Part shown: piece after piece, positions 10,328 through 20,035 of the stretch
Numbering within the stretch: the first letter of the stretch is position 1
How the letters are laid out: each line of letters begins with the position of its first letter
Assembly (NCBI RefSeq): GCF_002259525.1
Contig: NZ_MWZE01000001.1
Location: 32,984 to 71,244, forward strand
DNA length: 38,261 bases
Reading direction: 5' to 3'
Source of the DNA: Rickettsia endosymbiont of Culicoides newsteadi
GTDB taxonomy: Bacteria; Pseudomonadota; Alphaproteobacteria; Rickettsiales; Rickettsiaceae
Position numbers and translations under genes: made by a program
The notes under the pieces: generated by a model
Database searches by the model: none
What the model was told of the DNA's origin: nothing
What the model saw: only the letters and a program-made list of their open reading frames with translations

Positions 10328-11716
10328 TCAAATATGAATGGCTCTACCATAGGCCTGCAATACTGACTCACTCATCATTTCCGATAAAGTTGGGTGAGGG
10401 AAAATGGTATTGATTAAATCAAGCTCTGTACCTTCCATAGTTCTAGCAATTACATAACCTTGAATTAGCTCGGTAACCTCTTCGCCTATCAAGTGCGCCC
10501 CTAGCAATTCCCCAGTTTTTGTATCAAATATTGTTTTAATCATCCCTTCAGTACACCCATCAACCAGGGCTTTCCCATTAGCGATAGATGGGAATTTGCC
10601 AATTTTCACTTGGTAACCAGCTTTTTTCGCTTGTTCTTCAGTAAGCCCTACACTAGCAATCTGCGGTGAGGAATAAGTACAACCTGGAATATTACGATTT
10701 TCTAGAGGATGAGCTTTAAGACCGGCAATAGTTTCTACAGCAATAATACCTTCATGACTTGCCTTGTGTGCAAGCCACGGGGGAGATGTGACATCACCTA
10801 TTGCATAAATTCCTTGTTCATCAGTTTGCATAAACTGATTGGTAACAATATGACCTCTATCTATTTTTATATTAGTTTTTTCTAAATTAAGATTTTCCGT
10901 ATTGCCAACTATACCAACTGCCATAAGCAAAGTTTCAGCTTGTATTTTGTGGTTCTTACCTTCTATCTCAACTTCAATCATAACATGATCTTGTGTTTGG
11001 CTATGATTTAACAACTTACTATTAGTATGAATTTTTATACCCTTTTTCTCAAAAATTTTTCGTGCCATTAAAGAAATTTCTTCATCTTCAGCTTGTAAAA
11101 TCCTATTTTGTACTTCAATTATGGTGACGTTTGTTCCTAAAGAGTTATAAAATGAAGCAAATTCTATACCAATCGCTCCTGATCCAACTATAATCATAGA
11201 TTTTGGTAATTTATCCAAAATCATAGCCTCCTTAGAAGTAATAATTTGCTTACCATCTGGTTTAAATCCATCTAAAATCCTAGCTCTTGCACCTGTAGCA
11301 ATTATTATATCTTGTGCTTTAATTGAAATTTTTTGACCGTTACTATCAATATTTACCACTTTGCCAGCTCCAAGTACAGCAGTGCCATCAATTACCGTAA
11401 CCTTATTTTTCTTTAGTAAGGACTTAATGCCAGATGTTAACTGCGTCGATATATCTCTAGAACGCTGTACTATTTTTTTTAAGTCAAAGCTTGGTTCATT
11501 GACTATAATACCATAATCTTGAGCATGCTTAATTTTCTGAAATAATTCAGCTGATTTAAGTAGTGCTTTTGTTGGTATACATCCCCAATTTAAACAAACC
11601 CCTCCTAAATGCTCTCTCTCAATCAACACAACTTTTTTATTTAGTTGTGCCGCCCTAATTGCCGCAACATAACCACCAGGCCCACCGCCAATAATTGCTA
11701 TATCATAATTTTCCAT
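10328..11716 (-). CDS. lpdA: Dihydrolipoyl dehydrogenase
   Basis: This is the E3 flavoenzyme that reoxidises dihydrolipoamide in the pyruvate and 2-oxoglutarate dehydrogenase complexes, passing electrons to NAD. An N-terminal FAD-binding GGGPGGYVAAIRAAQ is followed by the redox-active disulfide in GGVCLNWGCIPTKAL, a second Rossmann motif (IVGSGAIGIEFASF), a second FAD contact (YAIGDVTSPPWLAHKASHEG), and the C-terminal HPTLSEMMSE with the catalytic His. The start chosen is ATG 11716 (462 residues), with GGAAA upstream; a GTG at 11728 in the same frame is less likely. A MITE end with a promoter-like sequence lies 58 bp upstream. Which complex it serves cannot be told from sequence. Confidence 0.93.
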   Translation of the reverse strand: MENYDIAIIGGGPGGYVAAIRAAQLNKKVVLIEREHLGGVCLNWGCIPTKALLKSAELFQKIKHAQDYGIIVNEPSFDLKKIVQRSRDISTQLTSGIKSLLKKNKVTVIDGTAVLGAGKVVNIDSNGQKISIKAQDIIIATGARARILDGFKPDGKQIITSKEAMILDKLPKSMIIVGSGAIGIEFASFYNSLGTNVTIIEVQNRILQAEDEEISLMARKIFEKKGIKIHTNSKLLNHSQTQDHVMIEVEIEGKNHKIQAETLLMAVGIVGNTENLNLEKTNIKIDRGHIVTNQFMQTDEQGIYAIGDVTSPPWLAHKASHEGIIAVETIAGLKAHPLENRNIPGCTYSSPQIASVGLTEEQAKKAGYQVKIGKFPSIANGKALVDGCTEGMIKTIFDTKTGELLGAHLIGEEVTELIQGYVIARTMEGTELDLINTIFPHPTLSEMMSESVLQAYGRAIHI

Positions 11717-11773
11717 TAATATTTCCACTTATTCATTCATTGCTATTTTTAATGCTTTATTTACTCCAACCAG

Positions 11774-11801
11774 ATTATAGTGAATTAACTTGAATTAGCA
11801 A
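11774..11801 (-). promoter_or_regulatory. Outward-facing promoter-like sequence in MITE-1 A, upstream of lpdA
   Basis: On the minus strand this reads TTGCTA, 16 bases, TATAAT. The -10 box is a perfect consensus match and the -35 matches 4 of 6. Transcription would start near 11767 and run out of the element into lpdA with a leader of about 50 bases. Both boxes lie inside the terminal repeat region of the MITE. Prediction from sequence only. Confidence 0.5.
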
Positions 11802-11973
11802 CGTTATAAATCCTATTAGTATTTAGCTTCAGCGTCATTGCGAGAAGTCACTTTAGTGGGGACGAAGCAATCCAAAAAACTATTAAAATGGATTGCTTCG
11901 GAGGCTTATGCCTCCTCGCAATGACAGTATGATGGGTGCTTATTCGGCACTAATTCAGGTTAATTGACTATAA
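11775..11973. mobile_element. MITE-1 copy A, containing one R1 repeat
   Basis: The ends are imperfect inverted repeats: left TTATAGTGAATTAACTTGAA, right TTCAGGTTAATTGACTATAA. The interior carries a full R1 (11834-11925) flanked by ATTAGTATTTAGCTTCAGC on one side and ATGGGTGCTTATTCGGCAC on the other. The same flanks recur in copies B (22266-22500) and C (30110-30467, opposite orientation). No protein is encoded. The TA dinucleotides at the tips suggest a TA-targeting (IS630/Tc1-like) transposase acting in trans; this is inference. Confidence 0.75.
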
Positions 11974-11997
11974 CTTATAACCAGTGGCTAATTGCAG

Positions 11998-12720
11998 TTA
12001 ATCTAAGAAAACCTTTTGAAGAGATTTTTTTGCTAATTTTCCTTCAGTAAGAAAGTCCTTATTTAAATGAGTAACTTTATTATTTAATAACCTTAACTGT
12101 AAGTAATCACTAATTGCCTGGGTAAATTCACCAATTTTGTTCCGAAAAAAATGATCGGCTCCATGGATGAGCTTATAGTCGACAGTTATATGTTTCTGCT
12201 TAGACAGCTTTCCTACCAGTTCAAGTACTGATTCTTCTGACACAATACTATCATTGTCCCCTTGTATTACAAAACCGGAAATAGGGCATTGAGACAAGAA
12301 GGAAAAATCATATTTATTTACTGGTGGGGATACCATAATAAAATTATTAATCTCTGGTCTTCTCATGATAAGTTGCATGGCTATCCAGGCTCCAAAAGAA
12401 AAGCCTGCTATTAAATTTATACTACCTGTAGGATTGTTAAGCTGCAACCAATCAAGTGCTGTCGCCGCATCAGTCATTTCCCCAATACCATTATCAAACT
12501 CTCCTTGAGAGCGTCCAACTCCTCGAAAATTAATTCTGAGTACTGTGAATCCATTCGATACTAGTGTTCTATATACATTATAAACCACTTTGTTATTCAT
12601 AGTGCCACCGTGAAGTGGATGTGGATGTAATACCAAAGCAAGTGGAGCCTTAGAATCGCTAGATTTAGTATACAGCCCTTCAATCCGACCAGCAGGACCA
12701 TTAAAAAAAACTTCAGCCAT
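11998..12720 (-). CDS. Alpha/beta hydrolase (COG2945-like)
   Basis: A 240-residue serine hydrolase of the dienelactone-hydrolase/X-Pro-peptidase-like group; the substrate is unknown. The oxyanion region is HPHPLHGGTMNNKV, the nucleophile elbow is GFSFGA (Ser near residue 107), the catalytic acid is probably the Asp in QGDNDSIV, and the His is in HGADHFF near residue 187. RINFRGVGRSQG is the family-specific motif after the second strand. It is probably cytoplasmic, as there is no signal peptide. A good promoter candidate lies upstream (12813-12841), so it may be expressed independently of ftsZ, which precedes it on the same strand. Confidence 0.85.
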   Translation of the reverse strand: MAEVFFNGPAGRIEGLYTKSSDSKAPLALVLHPHPLHGGTMNNKVVYNVYRTLVSNGFTVLRINFRGVGRSQGEFDNGIGEMTDAATALDWLQLNNPTGSINLIAGFSFGAWIAMQLIMRRPEINNFIMVSPPVNKYDFSFLSQCPISGFVIQGDNDSIVSEESVLELVGKLSKQKHITVDYKLIHGADHFFRNKIGEFTQAISDYLQLRLLNNKVTHLNKDFLTEGKLAKKSLQKVFLD

Positions 12721-12812
12721 AATTATACACTATCATATATTAATTTATATCGATCGCTAAGCTATATGAATAATTTAAATTTTGTTACATAGCCTAAGAA
12801 CAATAAGTGAGA

Positions 12813-12841
12813 ATTATAGCACGCTACTTGATATATTTCAA
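12813..12841 (-). promoter_or_regulatory. Predicted sigma-70 promoter for the hydrolase gene
   Basis: The minus strand reads TTGAAA, 17 bases, TATAAT. Expected start is near 12806, giving a leader of about 85 bases to the ATG at 12720. It lies in the 139-bp gap after ftsZ, where no other element is seen. Confidence 0.55.
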
Positions 12842-12859
12842 GATAACTAATGTATTCTA

Positions 12860-14227
12860 TTATTTTGGTTTCCTTAAAAAAGCTGGAATATCATGGATAT
12901 CAACGTCTACATCGCTCTTTTGGGAAATTGGAGGAATATGGTTTTTGATTTGCTCTTGATTTTGATTAGTATTGGATTTTAGTGAATTCCACATTCTACT
13001 GAGTAAAGATGCTTTGGCATCATTGCTACTTATAGTTGGCTGATTTGGTATATTAATTGATGTCGCCTGAACGTTTAAGTTTAAAGGCTGTACTCCAGAA
13101 TCTACTAAGCTAGCTTTTTCACCAGTATATTGGGCAAAATCTGGAATTTCTTCTAAAACTGTTGTCTCTATTAAATCATGGTTATTAGCTACTTGTTCAC
13201 AACTTGCAGGACTACTAGTTACTGATTCAATAGGTTGGGGTTTGTTGCTTATAACTTGATCAGCATCAATACCAGTAGCAACTACCGATACCCGAATAAC
13301 ACCATTTAATTCTTGATTAAACGTTGAACCAAAAATAATATTAGCATCACTATCCCCTACTTCTTCTCTAATTCTATTAGCCGCACTATCAACCTCAAAT
13401 AAGGTCATATCCGCACCACCAGTAATGTTAATTAACACCCCTCTAGCACCACGCATTGAGTTATGATCTAATAGTGGATTAGAGATAGCCGCTTCAGCTG
13501 CCTTAACCGCTCTATCCTCACCAGATGCTTCTCCCGTACCCATCATAGCTTTACCCATTTCGCTCATCACTGTTCTAATGTCAGCAAAGTCTAGGTTAAT
13601 CAGACCTGGCATGATCATCAAATCAGTAACCCCTCTGACTCCGGCATGTAATACATCATCTGCCATTTTAAAGGCATCGGCAAAGGTAGTATTTTCATTT
13701 GCTATACGAAATAAATTTTGATTCGGTATTACTATCAAAGTATCAACAAATCTTTGTAGTTCTAGTAAACCTTGTTCAGCAGTTTTAATTCTATGTTTTC
13801 CTTCAAAATGAAAAGGTTTAGTAACTACCCCCACAGTAAGAATTCCTAGCTCCTTAGCAATCTTTGCCACAACCGGAGAAGCACCTGTACCAGTACCTCC
13901 ACCCATACCGGCAGTGATAAACACCATATTGCTACCTTCTAAATGCCCCTTAATCTCGTCAGCTGATTCTTCAGCTGCTAAAGCCCCGATTTCTGGAGAC
14001 GCACCAGCTCCAAGACCTTTAGTAATCGCAACACCTAACTGTATTTTGTTGTCGCATAAGGAATGTTCGAGTGATTGGGCATCAGTATTGGCAACAACAA
14101 AGTTTGCTCCTTGCAATTTGGCAAGTAGCATATTATTTATTGCATTACCACCAGCTCCTCCAACACCAAATACTGTGATAATTGGTTTAAGAATTACATT
14201 TTCTGGTGCTTTGAGATGTAAAGCCAT
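12860..14227 (-). CDS. ftsZ: Cell division protein FtsZ
   Basis: FtsZ is the tubulin-like GTPase that forms the division ring. Visible motifs are [14 protein letters not shown] near the N-terminus, the GTP-binding tubulin signature [10 protein letters not shown] (about residues 109-118), [11 protein letters not shown] (T7 loop region with catalytic acidic residues) and the C-terminal [10 protein letters not shown] peptide that binds FtsA and other partners. Between the globular domain (ending near residue 320) and that tail is a ~120-residue Asn/Gln/Ser-rich linker. Total length is 455, typical for Rickettsiales. ATG start at 14227. It is not beside ftsA or ftsQ here, which is usual in Rickettsia. 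Confidence 0.96.
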   Translation of the reverse strand: MALHLKAPENVILKPIITVFGVGGAGGNAINNMLLAKLQGANFVVANTDAQSLEHSLCDNKIQLGVAITKGLGAGASPEIGALAAEESADEIKGHLEGSNMVFITAGMGGGTGTGASPVVAKIAKELGILTVGVVTKPFHFEGKHRIKTAEQGLLELQRFVDTLIVIPNQNLFRIANENTTFADAFKMADDVLHAGVRGVTDLMIMPGLINLDFADIRTVMSEMGKAMMGTGEASGEDRAVKAAEAAISNPLLDHNSMRGARGVLINITGGADMTLFEVDSAANRIREEVGDSDANIIFGSTFNQELNGVIRVSVVATGIDADQVISNKPQPIESVTSSPASCEQVANNHDLIETTVLEEIPDFAQYTGEKASLVDSGVQPLNLNVQATSINIPNQPTISSNDAKASLLSRMWNSLKSNTNQNQEQIKNHIPPISQKSDVDVDIHDIPAFLRKPK

Positions 14228-14325
14228 AATAATATTTTACCTGTTAAATATAAATTGTTTTTAGTATAATAAAGAATCTGAAAATTTCTACCATAAAATA
14301 TATTTCATAAAGAGCATCAGTCTAA

Positions 14326-15708
14326 TTATACCATATTTTTTGCTACCACTAAGCGATCAAACTCCTCACCTGATAAAAAATTTAATTTTATAGCAGCTTC
14401 TCTTAAAGTTATACCTTCTTGATAGGCTTTTTTTGCAACTTTTGCCGCATTATCATAACCTATATGCGGATTTAAGGCTGTCACTAACATCAGCGATTGC
14501 TCTCTCAGCTTATTAATACGTTCTATATTCGGCTCTAAACCTTCAATACAATGCGTAACAAAACTATTGATGCTAGCAGAAATCAACTCTATTGACTGCA
14601 AAATATTATATATTATAACCGGCTTAAATGTATTTAATTCAAGATGGCCGTTTGATCCGGCTATAGCTACTGCAAGATTATTGCCCATAACCTGCACGCA
14701 AACCATAGTCAATGCTTCAATTTGTGTTGGATTAACCTTACCTGGCATAATTGAAGAACCAGGCTCATTTTCCGGTAAATGTAATTCACCAAAACCACAT
14801 CTTGGTCCCGATCCTAATAGCCTAATGTCATTAGCCATTTTCATTAAACTTCCTGCTATGGTATTTAGAGTACCAGAAAATTCTACTAATGCATCATGAG
14901 TAGCTAATGCTTCAAATTTATTAGCAGCACTTTTGAAAGGATAGTTGGTATATGCAGCAACTTGATCAGAGAATCTTACAGCAAATTCTTTACGGCAATT
15001 AATACCAGTCCCCACTGCAGTTCCACCTTGGGCTAAAAAATATACTCTTTTTAGTGACTCCTCAACTCGTTCTATGGCATAGGCTATTTGCGTTACATAA
15101 CCAGAAAATTCTTGCCCAAGCGTTATTGGCGTAGCGTCCTGCAAATGAGTACGTCCTATCTTAACTATATTATTCCAAGCTGTAGCTTTGGTATTTAACG
15201 CCGAATATAGGCTGGTTAATGCTGGAATTAATTGTTGTTTACTAGCGAGTATGGTTGCGATATGCATAGCAGTTGGAAACGAGTCGTTGGATGATTGTGC
15301 CATATTTACATGATCATTTGGATGAATTGGCGATTTACCACCCTTCTTGCCTACTAATTGTTCATTACCAATAGAGGCTATTACCTCATTGATATTCATA
15401 TTAGTCTGAGTACCAGAGCCAGTCTGCCATACTACTAAAGGAAATTGATCATCAAATTCCCCTTTTAATATTCTAGAGGTAGCTTGATCTATTGCTTCTG
15501 ATATTTCAGGCTTAAGATCGCCTAATTCTTTATTGACCTTTGCTGCACATTTTTTTAAAATTGCTAGTGCCTTAATCAACTGAATAGGCATTTTTTGATC
15601 GCCTATCTTAAAATTCTCAAGAGACCTTTGAGTTCCCGCCCCCCAGTAAAATTGATCGTCTACTTTGATTTCTCCAAATGAATCGGTTTCAATTCTATAA
15701 TTTTTCAT
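14326..15708 (-). CDS. fumC: Fumarate hydratase class II
   Basis: A homotetrameric, iron-free enzyme that converts fumarate to malate in the TCA cycle. The family signature [15 protein letters not shown] is at about residue 316, with the catalytic Ser in [13 protein letters not shown] and [20 protein letters not shown] are the other two conserved regions that build the active site. The 460-residue length is standard. ATG at 15708; no strong ribosome site is visible. The 98 bp to ftsZ are AT-rich with no recognisable element. It is flanked on the upstream side by three R1 repeats. Confidence 0.96.
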   Translation of the reverse strand: MKNYRIETDSFGEIKVDDQFYWGAGTQRSLENFKIGDQKMPIQLIKALAILKKCAAKVNKELGDLKPEISEAIDQATSRILKGEFDDQFPLVVWQTGSGTQTNMNINEVIASIGNEQLVGKKGGKSPIHPNDHVNMAQSSNDSFPTAMHIATILASKQQLIPALTSLYSALNTKATAWNNIVKIGRTHLQDATPITLGQEFSGYVTQIAYAIERVEESLKRVYFLAQGGTAVGTGINCRKEFAVRFSDQVAAYTNYPFKSAANKFEALATHDALVEFSGTLNTIAGSLMKMANDIRLLGSGPRCGFGELHLPENEPGSSIMPGKVNPTQIEALTMVCVQVMGNNLAVAIAGSNGHLELNTFKPVIIYNILQSIELISASINSFVTHCIEGLEPNIERINKLREQSLMLVTALNPHIGYDNAAKVAKKAYQEGITLREAAIKLNFLSGEEFDRLVVAKNMV

Positions 15709-15755
15709 ATAAATTTTTCTTTTTCGCTTTTATTATATTTATAACTAATCCGACT

Positions 15756-15854
15756 GTCATTGCGAGGAGGTCGCCAGACCGACGAAGCAACCCATTTCTA
15801 TTCACTTTTTCTTGGATTGCCGCGTCGCCGCTTTTAGCGGCTCCTCGCAATGAC
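15756..15854. repeat. R1 palindromic repeat
   Basis: Outer arms GTCATTGCGAGGAG and CTCCTCGCAATGAC. Left mini-hairpin GGTC-gcca-GACC; right mini-hairpin GCCGC-tttta-GCGGC. Inner arm CAACCCA shows one change against TTGGATTG. Confidence 0.88.
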
Positions 15855-15871
15855 GAGTTATAGAAGTATAC

Positions 15872-15952
15872 GTCATTGCGAGACCACATAGTGGTCGCGG
15901 CAATCCACACATTATTGGATTGCTTCATCGGTTTACGCCTCCTCGCAATGAC
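15872..15952. repeat. R1 palindromic repeat (b/a type)
   Basis: Left half is the b-type with GACCAC-ata-GTGGTC, right half the a-type with GGTTTACGCC. Outer arms GTCATTGCGAG/CTCGCAATGAC are intact. Confidence 0.88.
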
Positions 15953-15984
15953 GGCTTGAGGACGTAAGGTCTTCTCGCAATGAC
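15953..15984. repeat. Terminal fragment of R1
   Basis: GAGGACGTAAGGTCTTCTCGCAATGAC is only the right end of an R1, fused directly to the previous copy. It ends 17 bp before the stop of the DUF2278 gene; the bases between (GGTTAGTCAATTCA) resemble a MITE tip. Confidence 0.6.
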
Positions 15985-16001
15985 AAGTCTGGTTAGTCAA
16001 T

Positions 16002-16661
16002 TCACTCATCATCAACAGGGTTACCTGAATCATCAGTATTCAAAGATTGTTCATCAAACATGAAGAAAAAGGCTTTAATACTATTATTAGGGGTTTCTAT
16101 GAATATAGCCCCATCTTGATAAATGCCATTATCTTTACTGTGTGAGTTATAGTTCCCCTGATTCAGATGTATATCATGTATACCTCTAGGAGGAAGTTGA
16201 GAATGTTGTTGTTTTAGCTGTAATCCATAAGGTACTACTTCCCTTGTTTCAGTATCATCATAAGACTCACCTAAAATACATATCTTTGTACCACGGATAA
16301 TATGCATGTCTAGCAAAGATGAAATTTCTTGCCATGATTTTGCTAAACTATTCTTTAAATAATCTACTGGCAAAATTCCACTGCGAAAATAATCAAGTCT
16401 ATAGGCTTGATTTAACTTATCTAAGCGAAATAATCCCTCATTTCCTAGTTTAGCTAAATTAGTTAACAATTCATTATTATCCAACTGATCGACATAGTAT
16501 AGTTTAACATTAGCTCTAGAATCAGACTGAATATCTATATTTACTTGATAGTCTAGTTGGTTAGCTTGCACTATAAAATTATGGTGAGTCATTGTGTGTT
16601 TTGTACTATCTTCTAAATCCTCTAACACAGTACCTTTTACACATGTATAGTTTTTTAGCAT
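16002..16661 (-). CDS. DUF2278 (YukJ-like) family protein
   Basis: This 219-residue protein shows the pattern of the uncharacterised DUF2278/YukJ family: an N-terminal KGTVLEDLED...HHNFIVQANQLDYQVNIDIQSD segment, GILPVDYLKNSLAKSW in the middle, KICILGESYDD, then the most conserved block GIHDIHLNQGN...DNGIYQDGAIFIE and a C-terminal FFFMFDEQSLNTDDSGNP. The family has no established biochemical role that I can cite. The protein has no signal peptide or membrane helix. The start is ATG with GAGGT six bases upstream. It stands alone between lepA and an R1 cluster on the same strand. The gene looks intact. Confidence 0.75.
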   Translation of the reverse strand: MLKNYTCVKGTVLEDLEDSTKHTMTHHNFIVQANQLDYQVNIDIQSDSRANVKLYYVDQLDNNELLTNLAKLGNEGLFRLDKLNQAYRLDYFRSGILPVDYLKNSLAKSWQEISSLLDMHIIRGTKICILGESYDDTETREVVPYGLQLKQQHSQLPPRGIHDIHLNQGNYNSHSKDNGIYQDGAIFIETPNNSIKAFFFMFDEQSLNTDDSGNPVDDE

Positions 16662-16726
16662 AATAATACCTCATAAGCTTTAATTTATATTATATTAACT
16701 TGTCGGTGAGTCAATCTTTTTATAAC

Positions 16727-16740
16727 TATAGTCAATCAGG
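16727..16740. repeat. Solo MITE tip next to lepA stop
   Basis: TATAGTCAATCAGG matches the first bases of the MITE-2 ends (TATAGTCAATTCAGG) but no partner end is present nearby. It lies 9 bp beyond the lepA stop codon. Could be a remnant or chance. Confidence 0.4.
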
Positions 16741-16749
16741 GTAGCTATA

Positions 16750-18552
16750 TCACTCATCTCCTATTCTAAGAGCAGCTATAAAAGCCGATTGCGGAATTTC
16801 AACATTACCAATATTACGCATACGTTTTTTGCCAGCTTTTTGCTTTTCCAATAATTTACGTTTACGAGTTATATCTCCACCATAACATTTAGATAAAACA
16901 TCTTTACGCATTGCTTTAACGGTTTCTCTAGCGATTATTCTGCTACCAATAGCAGCTTGAATAGCGATCTGAAATAATTGCCTTGGGATTAAATCGCTAA
17001 GGCGTTTACACAATTCTCGACCACGATATTCTGATCGTGACCGATGTACTATAGTAGATAGAGCATCAACTGGCTCGCTATTAACCAAAATAGATAATTT
17101 TACCAAATCACTTTCCTCATAACCATCCATTTCCCAATCAAAGCTAGCATAGCCTTTTGTGTAACTTTTTAACTTATCGTAAAAATCAAATACTATCTCA
17201 TTTAAAGGTAATCGGTAAATTACCATAGCCCTACCACCGACATAAGTTAATTCAATTTGTACTCCTCTTTTATCAGTACACAAAGATAAAACATTACCTA
17301 AAAACTCATCTGGCACTAATATTGTTGCCTTAACCCAAGGCTCTAACATTGATTCTATATTTTGAGTAACAGGTAAGTCAGCCGGATTATGTATTTCTAA
17401 TTGATGTCCATCACGCATATTAATCTTATAAACCACACTAGGAGCAGTAGTTATCATATCAAGATCAAATTCACGCTCCAGTCTTTCTTGCACTATTTCA
17501 AGATGTAGTAACCCCAAAAAACCGCAGCGAAATCCTAATCCTAAGGCAGTTGAACTTTCTGCTTCAAATTCAAAGCTAGCATCGTTAAGCCTTAATTTAG
17601 CTAAAGAATCTTTTAGATGCTCAAATTGTGAAGCGTCTGAAGGATATAATCCACAAAATACTACCGGTAAATGTGGCTTAAAACCAGGCAAAGGCTCCTT
17701 ACAAGGTCTTTTTTCATCAGTTATTGTGTCACCAACTTTACAGTCGACAACTTGCTTGATTGAAGCAGTAAAAAACCCTATTTCTCCTGAATATAAAATA
17801 TCTGATATATGTTTCTTAGGAGTAAAATACCCAACATTCTCAACATTATAACTACAATTGCTAGCCATCATCCTAATACGCATATTTTTGCGTAAAGTTC
17901 CATCGATAACTCTAACCAAAATTACTACTCCTAGGTAAGAATCGTACCAACTATCAACCAATAATGCCTTTAAAATATCTGTTTGATTAGTTGCAGGACA
18001 GGGTAGTCTATTAACAATTGCTTCAAGTACTTCTTCTATTCCTATACCACTCTTTGCCGAAATCAATAATGCATCGCTTGCATCTATACCAATTACGTCC
18101 TCTATTTGTTGTTTGACTTTATCAGGATCAGCGGCTGGTAGATCAATTTTATTGAGTACAGGAACAATTTCATGCTTATTATCAATCGCTTGATAAACAT
18201 TTGCGAGAGTTTGTGCCTCAACACCCTGGCTACTATCTACCACTAATAACGAGCCTTCACAAGCAGCGAGTGACCTACTAACCTCATAAGAAAAATCCAC
18301 ATGACCAGGAGTATCCATTAGGTTTAGATAATAGGTATTACCATCTTTGGCTTTATAAACTAATCTAACAGTCTGTGCTTTGATAGTAATTCCCCGCTCT
18401 TTTTCTATGTCCATTGAGTCAAGTACCTGCTGACTCATTTCTCGAGCTACCAATCCTCCACAATATTCAATTAACCTGTCTGCTAAAGTAGACTTACCAT
18501 GATCAATATGAGCGATGATTGAAAAATTTCTGATAAACTTTTGATTATTCAT
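16750..18552 (-). CDS. lepA: Elongation factor 4 (LepA)
   Basis: A ribosome-associated GTPase related to EF-G, thought to assist in translation under stress or in 30S assembly. The GTPase motifs are all present: [14 protein letters not shown] (G1), [10 protein letters not shown] (G2), DTPGHVDF (G3), NKIDLPAAD (G4) and SAKSG (G5). The C-terminal domain unique to the family ends in [21 protein letters not shown]. At 600 residues it is full length. ATG at 18552. It is preceded by an R1 and a MITE-3/R1 block separating it from divergent prfB. Confidence 0.97.
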   Translation of the reverse strand: MNNQKFIRNFSIIAHIDHGKSTLADRLIEYCGGLVAREMSQQVLDSMDIEKERGITIKAQTVRLVYKAKDGNTYYLNLMDTPGHVDFSYEVSRSLAACEGSLLVVDSSQGVEAQTLANVYQAIDNKHEIVPVLNKIDLPAADPDKVKQQIEDVIGIDASDALLISAKSGIGIEEVLEAIVNRLPCPATNQTDILKALLVDSWYDSYLGVVILVRVIDGTLRKNMRIRMMASNCSYNVENVGYFTPKKHISDILYSGEIGFFTASIKQVVDCKVGDTITDEKRPCKEPLPGFKPHLPVVFCGLYPSDASQFEHLKDSLAKLRLNDASFEFEAESSTALGLGFRCGFLGLLHLEIVQERLEREFDLDMITTAPSVVYKINMRDGHQLEIHNPADLPVTQNIESMLEPWVKATILVPDEFLGNVLSLCTDKRGVQIELTYVGGRAMVIYRLPLNEIVFDFYDKLKSYTKGYASFDWEMDGYEESDLVKLSILVNSEPVDALSTIVHRSRSEYRGRELCKRLSDLIPRQLFQIAIQAAIGSRIIARETVKAMRKDVLSKCYGGDITRKRKLLEKQKAGKKRMRNIGNVEIPQSAFIAALRIGDE

Positions 18553-18599
18553 TGTATATGCGATATAATGTTAAAATTAGAAAAATGCTAACCCGACTC

Positions 18600-18691
18600 G
18601 TCATTGCAAAAAGTAGCAAAGCTCGAACGAAACGATCCAATTTAATAAATAGTGGATTGCCACGACCTAACTTACGTGATCTCGCAATGAC
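18600..18691. repeat. R1 palindromic repeat, diverged
   Basis: GTCATTGCAAAAAG ... ATCTCGCAATGAC with inner GATCCAA/TGGATTGCCACG. The left half has several changes, so this is one of the older copies. Confidence 0.8.
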
Positions 18692-18861
18692 GCATAGGCA
18701 TCAGTTTAAGAAAATAAAGTAAAAAAGTCGTCTATTAGCGAGCCACCGTAGGTGGCGTGGCAATCCATTTTTAATCACTTTTTTGGATTGCTTCGTTGAC
18801 CTTACGGTCTCCTCGCAATGACAGTTTCTCAATTATTGGCTTCTTAAACTAACACTTATGC
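18692..18861. mobile_element. MITE-3 element carrying an R1
   Basis: Inverted ends: left GCATAGGCATCAGTTTAAGAA, right TTCTTAAACTAACACTTATGC, imperfect but clearly related over about 20 bases. Inside is an R1 (18730-18822) whose left tip is the variant GTCTATTAGCGAG, with left mini-hairpin GCCACC-gta-GGTGGC and right GACC-ttac-GGTC. The same inverted ends surround the R1 nested in the MITE-2 copy at 35427-35691. Confidence 0.65.
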
Positions 18862-18924
18862 ACAATGACATCGGTTTATCTTATCTTTATATAGTAAAAT
18901 TCCATTTTATAGTAGGAAATAATA

Positions 18925-20035
18925 GTGCGTGCTGAAATTGAACATTATGTAAAAAAAATCGAACAGTCTTTAGAGCTGCTCAGGAGGTCACTTTGATTTT
19001 GATAACGCAACCAAAAGGCTTGTAGAGCTGGAAAATATATCAGAAGATCCAACTTTGTGGGATAATCAGGAAAAGGCTCAAAATATTCTGAAAGAAAAAA
19101 GACTTCTAGAGACTAAGCTTAATTCGTTTAAACAACTTCAATCTAATCTTACGGAATGTTTAGAACTTGAGGAATTGGCGTTTGCCGAAAATGACCAGCA
19201 AGTTCTAGAACAAGTTCAAGAAGATTTAAGAAAACTATCTATTATTGCCGGAAAATTTGAGACTGAATGCTTATTTTCTGGGGAATTTGACAGTAATAAT
19301 TGTTTTCTTGAAATCAATGCTGGAGCTGGCGGTACAGAGAGTCATGATTGGGCATCAATTATGATGCGTATGTATTTGCGTTTCGCGGAAAGACAGGGTT
19401 TTAAAAGTGAAGTTATTCATCTTATTAACGGTGAAGAAGCAGGAATAAAATCATGTACTATTAAAATTAATGGCTACCAAGCATATGGTTGGTTTCGAAC
19501 AGAATCAGGAGTGCACCGTTTAGTACGGATATCGCCTTTTAATGCAGCGGGTAAAAGGATGACTAGCTTTGCTAGTAGTTGGGTATATCCAGAAATTGAT
19601 GATAGTATTGCAATTGTAATAGATGAAAAAGACCTTAGAATTGATACTTACCGTTCTTCCGGAGCTGGGGGACAACACGTAAACACTACTGATTCTGCCG
19701 TAAGGATTACCCACTTACCTACTAATATCGTAACACAGTGCCAAAATGATAGATCACAGCATAAGAACAAAGCACAGGCTATGAAAATGCTTAAAGCAAG
19801 GCTTTATGAACTAGAGTTAAAAAAACGTACTGAGGATATTCAAGAACAGAATGCATCAAAAACTGAGAATGGCTGGGGACATCAAATAAGATCTTATGTA
19901 TTGCAACCTTATCAAATGGTTAAGGATTTACGTACCAATCATGAGACTTCTGATACTAAAGGTGTACTTGACGGAGATTTAGAAAAATTTGTTTCAGCTA
20001 GCCTATCAATTAGTGTTGGTAATATATATAGTTAA
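18925..20035 (+). CDS. prfB: Peptide chain release factor 2, with programmed +1 frameshift
   Basis: RF2 ends translation at UGA and UAA codons. The gene is in two frames: 23 codons from GTG 18925 (VRAEIEHYVKK...LLRRSL) to an in-frame TGA at 18994, then a +1 shift continues from GAT 18995 to the stop at 20035, giving about 369 residues. The shift site has the standard elements: an internal Shine-Dalgarno AGGAGG (18982-18987), three bases, then CTT TGA. The codon recognition tripeptide SPF is seen in VRISPFNAAG, and GAGGQHVNTTDSAVRITH carries the GGQ that acts in the peptidyl transferase centre. TAGGAAA precedes the GTG. The last residues and stop come from a MITE end (20027-20133). Confidence 0.96.

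Noticed and set aside
15678-16033. Overlapping frames of 61 and 112 codons on opposite strands
   Set aside because: Mostly R1 sequence (CHCEKTLRPQAVIARR-like peptides), overlapping the ends of fumC and the DUF2278 gene.
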